Shown here: in pieces, positions 55,746 through 64,000 of the stretch
How the letters are laid out: every line of letters begins with the position of its first letter
Numbering within the stretch: position 1 is the stretch's first letter
Source of the DNA: Grifola frondosa
Lineage: Eukaryota; Basidiomycota; Agaricomycetes; Polyporales; Grifolaceae
DNA: 64,000 nucleotides
Assembly: GCA_001683735.1 (NCBI GenBank)
Contig: LUGG01000015.1
Coordinates: forward strand, 558,001-622,000
Direction of reading: 5' to 3'
Program-made: the position numbers and the translations under genes
Notes under the pieces: generated by a model
Told to the model about the DNA's origin: nothing
The model's database searches: none
The model's input: the letters and a program-made list of their open reading frames with translations, nothing else

Positions 55746-57802
55746 ATGATTTGCGGTTGCAAGTAGGTCGATGGACAGCAACAGACTTTTTTCGATGTCC
55801 CACAGACGAGGATGAAATCGCATCATGGCCAACATTCACGAATGAAGCACAGCACGGTGTTGCCACAGAAGAACGAGCCCTATTGGTCTGCAAGTTGTAT
55901 GATCGAGCGGGACGAGCCTAATGGGTGTCCAGATCTCTCGCGGCGAACCACCGTGCAGAGTCCCGGCCACCTTACCATTCAATACTCGCTGCACGCCCCA
56001 ACCGGACCAGACGTCACCGCTAGCAAATCCGAAGAGGGAACAAACGTGCGAACACTCTCGATCTCAGAGTTCGCGCGCTTGACTGGTATGAAGCGGGGGG
56101 ACGAGCGGTGGATATATGGAGCCCGGACAACTCAAGCCTCGGGAATACTAGTCTAACTAGGCGAGGAGGGTCCCGTATGGGGAATGCGTGCGTGTGTGCG
56201 AGTTGTATCGCGGACGCAGATGGTGGGTGACGAGATGTTCGACGGTTGCGGAGCGGTCCGGGTCGCACGCATATGGCTTGGCATTACGGCCGCGGGCGTC
56301 GCACGCCCTTCTATTCCGTCTGCCGATGAAAACGTCCGCCTTGAGCGCGGCAAGGTGGTGAACGCCAAGTATCATATCCTTCTTACCATCCTTCGAAGAT
56401 AGCCCGATGTCGATCACGTCAATAAACGATCGGATCTGTTATTTCAGCTTTAGGTGGCTGGCGATGGGCGAAGGCATGTGCGCGAAATACTGGATGGCCC
56501 AAACAGCTCCGCATCTGAAGGATCATCGGAGATAGCTTCACTGGTCGCACGCGCGCGGTCATATACATATTTGGATGCGGTCTACGCTGCCGTGGCCGGT
56601 GTCACGCAGGTGCGAAGGCACCGGATGCAACGGGACAATGGCATCCCAAGTCGTTCAGCTCACCACGCACCACCACCACAACAATCGTCGGCAGACTCGA
56701 AGGGCAAGTCAGGTTGGAGACAGCTCTCGTAGCTGCCGTCGCTCGGTGCCTCGCATACCATTGCTTTACTCCGACCTATCTAGCCACTCCTCATTTTCCG
56801 AACCCTTCCATTCGGTGACGGGTATTCTCAAGGTTCGCGGCGCACCTATGCTCTCCACAGTGTACACGAGCGAACTGCTGACATATTTGGATCGCAATAG
56901 TACACTGAATTTTTCCTGCCGGCCGCGTATGGAGGTCACGGCGAAGTAAGGCCTCTCAGCATCGCAAAGAAAATTCCGCCTTTCGCTAGCCTCGCACCCC
57001 AAGCGTCCAATCAATCCTATGGCATCACAGGAGATGGTGTTACGCTTTTGTCGAGAACAATATCCTTCAACCTCTCTTTATGTGCCGGACGGGCTCGTTA
57101 TTGCTGTAACTATCGACAGTCACGAGCATCTCTAATGAGGAATTGTGCAGCAAATTTGCCTCTGTTACTGTCTGGGGTAGTATGCGTATGCGCTGCGGCA
57201 AATAATCAGGTCCATAGGACGGAGAAAGTTCACTGCCAGAAGGAGCAAGCGATAGAAGTACACTAGTTGCATCTGCAGATAGAGTGGACGGCCGCGTAGT
57301 CAGACACTCATCGCTGTACAGACATCATTTCTTCAGAAAACATTTCCGAAGAATGTACTGTGAGAGTAATTCCGCAGGCTTGCGAGATTGTATCAAACTC
57401 CGTCTTGACTCGAATCTATAGATTGAAGGCGAAGTCGCACCGTAGTATGGTCCGCAAGTTCAGAATTTTGAGCGGTCGTGTTCGGGAGTGATCAATCGAT
57501 CAATGACCGTTGATGCACGTATCGCGGCGAATCTGACACTAGTATATCATCAACCGTGCGCAGGAACTCTCCCAAGAAGCCAAATAGAGCGGAGGATAAG
57601 GGGAACTGCGCCGCTCACGATCTCACACGGTTCGTTAGCACCAATCGCCACAAGGTTATCTAACAACAGCTACGCATTGCATACTACATGGCCAACACCA
57701 ACTGGTAATCATACATGGGAGCATACACTTCTCTCTGAGGTATTCTTACAGACATGCGAACCAGACGACCTTCAGTTCTGACTTTGTCAGCGCGAACGAC
57801 AC
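55746..57802. other. No supported gene; duplicated spacer
   Basis: 55870-55910 and 56390-56475 match the spacer after copy D, and 57590-57790 matches 44600-44780. About 56480-57450 has no counterpart there and looks like an insertion; frames within it (56454-56732, 56575-56949) are unrecognised. Confidence 0.45.
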
Positions 57803-59157
57803 CTAAGCCTTTTCGACTTGTGCGATGATCGAGTTGACCAAGAGGTGCTGGTCAACGGCGACGTTATCCGCGAACGTGACCTTCGTCTGCGGGCCAAATA
57901 TGAGCGTGTGCGTCGACCCCCAAAGCGGAACGTCCCCAGCTCATCCCCCGCCTTCACGCTCTGCCCCTCGGTCACCGTCACCTCGCACGTCGACACCTCC
58001 ACCATCCCGACCCCGACGAAGCACATCAGCCCGATGTCCCGGTTGTCCGCCTCTATGAAGATCAGCGCGCGCGCGGCCGAAATGGTGAGCCACGCCTGCG
58101 AGCGGATCAGCGCGCCGTGCGGGTCACCCGGCTTGAAGTCCGGATCGTCTGGGTCCGCGCCCCCGTCGGGCAGGACGGCATAGTACGTGCCGGGAACGTT
58201 GACCACCCTCGAGATCACCCCATCGACGGGGCTGCGCCAGCGGTGGTAGTCGAACGGGCTGAGGAACGCTTGGTAGATCGTGCCTCCGACGAACTTCGTG
58301 GCGGTCTCGGCATCGCGGTCAAGCATGTCGTACAGGGAGTACGCCTGGCCCTTCAACCAGAATTGGTCGTGGGCCTGCACGTTGTATGCGATGCGGTACA
58401 CGGTGGACTCGCACGCGTTGTGGATGACGTGTTTTTTCTCGGGGCGTCGACGGGCCGCGCGCTCGCCTGTATCTCTCTGGTGAAGAAGGCATCCCAAGAA
58501 GCGAATCCGCGGTTGACGAGGTTGGGATCGGGAACAACGTAGGTCTCGTTGAATATGCCTCGGCCCTCCTCGAGGCTGGTCAGAGCTGCGTCGCTGAACC
58601 AGCCTTCGTCCTGGTTGTTGAGCGACCGGTTGGAGTCCTCAGTGGTGAGGTACTCGCCCCAACTGTCCAGCAAACTCTTCATCGCCATATTGAACGCCGG
58701 CATGCGGAAGAGATCGAAGGCTGCGGAGGTATTACTGAGGAGGTCGAAGACGAGAAACATGGGGACACCAATCGGCTCGCCAATCTCGTTCCCATCCTCC
58801 TCCTTGGCTATGAAGTACTTCGGCGGCTGAACGACGATAATGTCGAGTATGTATAGCAACGAATCGAAGTCTTTGACCTAGATAACACCGTGAATGTTTG
58901 TCGCAAGCGTGAATCAACTCGATTCTCACCTGATTTTCGTCAGAGACTTGCAGGAATATCTGGTGAAACAGATCGACCATAACAGGATCGCTGTTGATCG
59001 CGTTCTCAAATTCTGCGACGGAGGGAACGTGAGCCGCACGTCCTCCGTAGGGCGTGCGAATGAGTTCGGTATGCTTCTTGATGAAGCTCCTGTGGATAGC
59101 GGGGTTCGCTGGCAGCCATCCGCCGTAGCGGGTAAGGGTGGTCTTCCTGTTAGACAT
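57803..59157 (-). CDS. Phosphatidylserine decarboxylase-family enzyme (two one-base breaks)
   Basis: Exon 1 59157-58930 (MSNRKTTLTRYGGWLPANPA ... QVSDENQ), a 52-nt intron, then exon 2 58877-57803. With two missing bases restored in length the frame would be 435 codons. Landmarks: EFENAINSDPVMVDLFHQIF, PMFLVFDLLSNTSAAFDLFR, NRGFASWDAFFTREIQASAR, ACESTVYRIA, SPFDYHRWRSPVDGVIS, PGTYYAV, GALIRSQAWLTISAARALIF, MVEVSTCEVTV and DELGTFRFGG. The family makes a pyruvoyl group by self-cleavage at a Gly-Ser-Thr site and converts phosphatidylserine to phosphatidylethanolamine; this subgroup is soluble PSD-like. The Gly-Ser-Thr-His motif is present, but one G is missing from the run just before it (near 57931), and one C is missing near 58443. 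Either a fresh pseudogene or homopolymer errors in a real gene. Confidence 0.75.
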
Positions 59158-60675
59158 TGTTCTGGAGAAAGGAATGTCAGTGTGAGTGAGTAGGAGAAAG
59201 CAGCGAGGGCAGGCTTGCCAGAGTCCACTGCTTTTGTGAGTCACCAGGGAGAGGGAGATTGCGATATGGGACAGAGAGGTGGGATAGGGCCCTTTCTATA
59301 TGAGAGGAACAATATCGCGAAGGGAATATTTGCGTCAACGTCATGTGGACCTAGCCCCGCTATTTCGAATGCAATCAAGCGGCTAGCTGAAGAGCATGGG
59401 ATGGTTCTGCAATTGTGCGACTCCATGTGGTGATTACCCGTCCAGAATAGCATACCCTTGAGCACAGAAACGTAAAAGATAACTCACAGTCCCACAGGAG
59501 GGTCGCGCGTATCGTTGAGTGTGAACAAGTGGACAGGAGGGGTAGATGGATGACCATTGATTGCGGGGAACGTGCCGTGATTTCTTTGCAGACAGAACCT
59601 TCTGAGCAGCAAGCAGGGATATCAGCGCTCCATACAAGTTCGGCGAACCGATTAGGACAGAACGCGCTGCTTCGGGAAGGCTAAAAGCCCGTACGTTCGA
59701 TGCATCTCTCACATTTATCGATCTATGTTTGTTGCACCGAATTCCATTGGACAAGATAGAACGTCGTGCATGAGTCTGGAGTTGGCGCGAAGTCAGAAGC
59801 AAAACATGACAATCGTTCTCTCTCTCACTGCTCGGGAGTGCCTAGCTTCACGTGGCTGAATGACGACATTGTCGCTCAAATTAGTCTATACAGATTCCTC
59901 AGAAGCGGATCGATGTAGTTTGATAACCGTCCGGAGCATCCTGCTCGTTTCGAATGTCCAAACTGAGGGTTGGTCGATTGCCTAAACTACTCGCAGAGCC
60001 GAGAGCCAGAGTCAGGTGTTTGATCGGAGAAGCAAGAACTAAGTCATCGTCCTCAACACGGCCAAAACTTCATGCATACGCACCATACGGAGAATGAGCA
60101 AATAACGCTACATGTTTTCTAGCGTTTCTTACGAGAACACCTCGTCGGCCTCGAACATCTCGGCGTGGGTACACTCAAATAGTCCTCCAGATCAGGAACT
60201 CCACGGGCAGGTTTGTTCCTTCGGTGAAGGAGTAATGCGCTATCAGTGCCACCGGACAGGTATGCTGCATGTAAATATTGTATTGCTCTCACCGCTAGAC
60301 TCTGGAGAACGCAGCAGATCTCTCGTCTCGATTTCAGTGAGTCATGTCCACTTCGAGCGATGACGCTTGATCACGCTGGCCGCGACATATTGCTTCTTGG
60401 AAGACGAATAGAATGGTGAAACCAAAGTATAGATTCGTGACAGCTGACTGCCGCTTCTCGCATTCGTCGGGAATTTGATACAACTCTTGGAACCAAACGG
60501 CGGGCTCGCGACGGTAACGGTGCGGTCAGTGTCAGTGTCTGCGACCCATGCTGCGTTCGCGCAGGTATTCCGACGTCCAGAGAGCCTACAAAAAAGGTCT
60601 GTGTATGCTTCCAGGGGCACGGATGAACGTGCCAAGTCTCTCGTTCTATTGTTAGTAATAATCAGCACTTGCTTC
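59158..60675. other. PSD upstream region and gene-poor spacer
   Basis: 59270-59810 is shared with the upstream side of the decayed copy (45900-46370). The rest has no frame I can support. Confidence 0.45.
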
Positions 60676-61280
60676 TGCGGAGATCACGAGGCCGCCAGGA
60701 AATATGGGATAGCATTTAGTGACGTGGTGCGAGTTCGGATGGAGACAGAGGAGGCGGATGTACGGAGGCTTGAAGAGGAGGCCAGGTGAGGTGTTGGTGT
60801 CGGAGGCCAATGCGCTGGAAAAGGCGTTGCCAATGCAGAGGGCGGAGGTAAAGAGAATGAGATGCGCGAGAAAAAGCCGATAGAGGGACAAGACATCAAG
60901 GCAGCATTCAATTTTGAGAAGGGAGAAGATGACGAAATTGGACGAAGCACGGAGAAGGCCAGAGGAGGTTGGGAGGCGCAAGCGTGCACGAGTGGAACAT
61001 GAGGTATTGAAGGGAAGTTAGAGAAGAGGATGAAGGAGTTTGGGAATGCGGTGGAAGCTTCCAAGCGGGACATTGAAGACACGAGAAAGAGGCACAAGCG
61101 CGAGAGGCAGCAATGATGGAGCTACTGTGCGAGGAAGAACACGAGAAGGAGAAAGAGAGGGTGAAACGAGAAGAGAAAGGGCGTACTGTGATGATGTCTG
61201 CAAGTATGTCGCCAAACCGTCCGTAGTACTGGTTCGAGTCAATATGGAGAGAAAATACTTCAGAGGTGAAAGATAGAACA
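60676..61280 (+). pseudogene. Coiled-coil protein remnant
   Basis: Consecutive plus-strand frames are strongly charged and heptad-like: DVVRVRMETEEADVRRLEEE, then in another frame EVLVSEANALEKALPMQRAE, and later KLEKRMKEFGNAVEASKRDI with EEEHEKEKERVKREEKGRT. The frame changes every 100-250 nt and stops intervene. The composition suggests a long coiled-coil protein, but no domain identifies it. It may be low-complexity sequence without coding history. Confidence 0.35.
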
Positions 61281-61911
61281 AAGTAGACGGGAGAAAGGAC
61301 CGAGGAGACGAGAGGAATCGCGAAGAGGAGCTCGCAAGACGCGAGGGAGACCTTGAGACCTAATCATAAACTTAGAAAGGGAGGGCATGAAGCCTTGTGA
61401 TCCTATGCTAATCATTAGTCGGTTAAATGAGATAATGGGAAAGGCATTGAACGTGGTAGTACTGTGTCAGTGGTAGTTGAATTCAAGGACTAGGCGCCTA
61501 TGCCTCGACGCGCTTGCGGCGGTCAAGCGCTCGCATCAGAGCGCTTACTTTTACTTTCTTCTCAAGCCTAATCTGCAATTTAAGGTCAATCCGTTTGATT
61601 GTGGTGTACTAATACAGTAATCATCTTGCCTCTTGCCGCATTTATGTCGTCTGTAATGTGTGGCTGCGAGTGCTGACTATACAGTTGTTTGACCAACTCC
61701 GTGCCCTGGGGTATGGTTAAGTTCGTCCGACATGTTGAAGTGAATTCACAACTTGCCTATACACATAAGACCTTTTCGTGGCAAGCCCTTCTTTCCTTGT
61801 TGGAACATGGGCCGGCCTATTACAGCTAGTAGAGATGTTCCTTGAAAAGTTTTTCGCAGGTGAGCTAGACATGTCTGAGCTCTGATCGCGACTTAAACTA
61901 TCACTTCATGC
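61281..61911. other. Intergenic, nothing seen
   Basis: No gene, RNA or repeat recognised. Confidence 0.45.
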
Positions 61912-63017
61912 AGAACAGTGGTACTCATAGCACACATTGTTGAACACGATATCGCAGATTCTCTCTGCACGCTGCTTCGCGGAAGCGATGAAGAGAGAAC
62001 ACGGCCCATGGATGTCTTATCCATATTTTGCGACCAGTTTAACGGAAAGTAATGTCGACTGTCGCAGATATCATCCGATGGAGCTACCGCATTCGACCAG
62101 CTTTGAAAATAAGTACTGTCATCCACACCGGAACTTCGCGGTGCAATTTGGGATCGAAGCTCGCTCATACAGGGGTGAGTCTCATCAAACATCGAGCTCC
62201 CCATATAGCCATTGATCTTGTATCCACATCTCTGCTAACGAGTTCTCTCCAGAGCAATATCATGAGATACCCGATGCCACGCTCACGATTGCACTACTAA
62301 CACACCAGCGCGAGAACGTCCGCATGGAGTGCCTGCAAACTATCGCATTCCTCGTCAGAGATGGTGCGTACAGTCTTTGCATATATCGACGTCTGAAATG
62401 ACTTGGCAGTAGAACATACGCGGCGCAAAAGGAATGGGTATGGGTTTGGGAGGTGTGCTGCCAGATGGTCCCTTGGCGCATTCGTGTAGCAAGTCTGGAC
62501 GTCATCCGAGTCTTGATACAGTCGAGTTCTGCTGATGGTAAGCTGCCAGCCGAACTACTGAGGAATCTTGCATAATATCTACTTTACAGAAGGCATATAT
62601 GATGAGGTTGTGCATAGCACTATTTGGACATCACTACCCACCGTATTGAACCACGATCATGAAGACGTTCACGAGGCTGGCCTATGCCTGATTGAAGGAT
62701 CTCTCGCCCATGGTACCGTTGAATAACCTACTTACAAAAGATGTATTAGACTAATTCTGGATCTCTGAACAGACATATTTCGTCGTGCGATGGTGAACGA
62801 TCAAAGCGGTGACACTCCTCTCGGCCGGTCCAATTTGCTCAAATTGCTGAACGACGACTGGCTGAGAGTTCGTTGGCAGTGCAGAAGGACTCTAGCGGAA
62901 TTGGTTGAATACAGCGAGTCGCGATTGGTACTGGTGTGTCAGGAGTCACATAAATTAGCCAATAGAGGATACTCAACACGAGTTACGGAAATGGAGCTGA
63001 ATGAACTTGGATTGTAA
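61912..63017 (+). CDS. ARM/HEAT-like repeat protein, partial or slightly broken
   Basis: Helical-repeat-like pieces lie in order, separated by short introns: EHDIADSLCTLLRGSDEERT with RPMDVLSIFCDQFNGK; MSTVADIIRWSYRIRPAL; then after a CCAG acceptor YHEIPDATLTIALLTHQREN with VRMECLQTIAFLVRDG; GIYDEVVHSTIWTSLPTVLN with HEDVHEAGLCLIEGSLAH; and the last exon FRRAMVNDQSGDTPLGRSNL with DDWLRVRWQCRRTLAELVEY, ending at a stop (63015-63017). The pattern of two-helix units of about 40 residues suits ARM/HEAT proteins, which act as protein-binding scaffolds. A one-base shift near 62050 separates the first two pieces, and no clear start was found, so the 5' end may be lost. Assignment is by pattern only. 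Confidence 0.4.
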
Positions 63018-63359
63018 AGGTATGAAGCACTCCATGATGCTCACACTACGGGCTTGCCCAAATTTCTCGGCACGGAAAATGCACAAGACATCATGTATTC
63101 TTACATAATTAAGTCAGCCCGATGCCCTGCGACTCAAGACCATAAGGATACGGAGCAAATAAACTGTGTCGAATTAACAGCCAACGTTTAGACGAGATAC
63201 AAGTAACATATTCGACACAGGTGGCGAAAGAAAGACTCATGAAACTCATGCTGGTGATAGCAACTGCTTATAGCAACCTGTATTATAGATGCCAACCTCC
63301 AGGTAAGCGACAGCCCGCACACTCTTGGACGAGATGAAATCACACACCAGCAAATGCTT
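63018..63359. other. Spacer between convergent genes
   Basis: Contains the two 3' ends. No additional gene seen. Confidence 0.4.
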
Positions 63360-63848
63360 TCAACTCCAGTCACCATCTATCAGTGCAGGGAGTCCGTGCT
63401 GGTGACCTCTGCCTTCGTAAACGTGCCAAGGCCTGGGCGAGCGGTTCGTATACAGTTCTAGCCTCACCGTCGTAGGCGTGGCATACATCCTAAATTTGCC
63501 ACCGAGGAACGAATGAGGGATTTGTCCACCAAAGAATGTACCGACAGCATCTCTGGTCGAGGCGGCATATCCGGTAATGCCGCCAACATTGAAAAATAAC
63601 CTATTGAAACGCGCCGATACAACCAAAGTGCCAGGGGCAGATGATCGAAGTGTCATAGCTCCGGTCGCCTCAAAAACTGCCGACAAGAACTCTGGCTCAT
63701 CGCCGTGAGACTTGGCGAGCTCGTTCAAAGCGCTCGAAACGTCTTGGCAATCTATAGGAAAAAATATGTTCAGATTCTGTGTTTAGTCATAAAATGACAG
63801 TACTCTACCGGTCATGATGGTCTGAGGAAACGGAACATTTGTCGTCAT
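63360..63848 (-). CDS. Small two-exon protein of unknown function (5' end may extend)
   Basis: Exons 63848-63809 and 63751-63360 with a 57-nt GT-AG intron make a clean 143-codon frame starting MTTNVPFPQTIMTDCQDVSS. The C-terminal two thirds look like a compact beta-rich domain: LVVSARFNRLFFNVGGITGY, RDAVGTFFGGQIPHSFLGGK, RMYATPTTVRLELYTNRSPR and a polar end GRGHQHGLPALIDGDWS. I recognise no family. The frame is also open upstream of the chosen Met, so an upstream exon could exist. No signal peptide is apparent with this start. Intact, so probably expressed. Confidence 0.5.
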
Positions 63849-64000
63849 GATAGGTAGACGTACGAAGGGTACGAAGGGAACAGGCGGATTATGTCGTAGG
63901 CGATGCTGATGTTATCTGAAACAAAAAGGTCGTGGCTGTCTCAGCAAAAAAACGTTGGACTCGGAGGTGAACCAGTGGGATGCTGGCTACTGACCGGTAG
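63849..64000. other. Right edge of window
   Basis: Upstream side of the small minus-strand gene; a possible further exon boundary (TTTCAG, minus strand) lies near 63918. Too short to say more. Confidence 0.3.

Noticed and set aside
60652..61281. Long minus-strand Ser/Pro/Leu-rich frames as a gene
   Set aside because: They are the complement of the Glu/Lys/Arg-rich coiled-coil-like sequence; such antisense frames are a known by-product of charged coiled-coil composition.

Overview
The window looks like nuclear DNA of a basidiomycete fungus, most likely an agaricomycete. Reliable exon models have 50-75 nt GT-AG introns. The recognisable families are typical of these fungi: Plavaka-type transposase, DUF6533-type membrane protein, chitin synthase with a myosin motor, and eIF4G with an eIF4E-binding motif, a MIF4G domain and a C-terminal MA3 domain. 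It is a rearranged, repeat-rich accessory region. Most coding units are paralogues or pieces of host genes, and many carry single-base frameshifts.

Layout. 1-3.2 kb: pieces of five unrelated host genes (ISC1-type phospholipase C, GET3 ATPase, chitin synthase motor domain, dihydroorotase, DUF6533 protein). 4.02-10.24 kb: a complete 6.2-kb Plavaka-type DNA transposon with 16-bp terminal inverted repeats, a nine-exon transposase and a divergent accessory gene. 10.9-16.5 kb: left arm of an inverted duplication carrying a small membrane-protein gene followed by an eIF4G pseudogene (copy A). 19.3-24.3 kb: three paralogous five-exon membrane-protein genes, two of them with intact reading frames. 24.7-28.3 kb: an eIF4G-like gene without MIF4G (copy C) and a truncated N-terminal copy (C'). 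28.5-34.2 kb: right arm of the inverted duplication (eIF4G copy B, membrane-protein copy B). 34.4-35.1 kb: an intact small four-exon gene. 35.6-39.4 kb: eIF4G copy E with permuted domains and three tandem MA3 repeats. 41.2-44.1 kb: eIF4G copy D, also without MIF4G, with two MA3 repeats. 44.8-46.4 kb: a decayed phosphatidylserine decarboxylase (PSD) copy. 47.26-53.48 kb: a second copy of the transposon in the opposite orientation. 53.8-55.8 kb: tandemly duplicated MA3 debris. 57.8-59.2 kb: a nearly intact PSD gene. 60.7-63.9 kb: a coiled-coil remnant, an ARM/HEAT-like gene and a small intact ORF.

The central story is local amplification of a translation-initiation scaffold. eIF4G pieces occur in at least seven places, in four architectures: roughly canonical but lacking or with damaged MA3, MIF4G-less, MIF4G-first, and MA3-only. 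C and D combine an eIF4E-binding motif with MA3 but no MIF4G. If expressed, such proteins could compete with eIF4G for eIF4E, and possibly for eIF4A; this is inference. The single-base indels, many in homopolymers, could be pseudogene decay or assembly error, and this must be settled before any copy is called functional.
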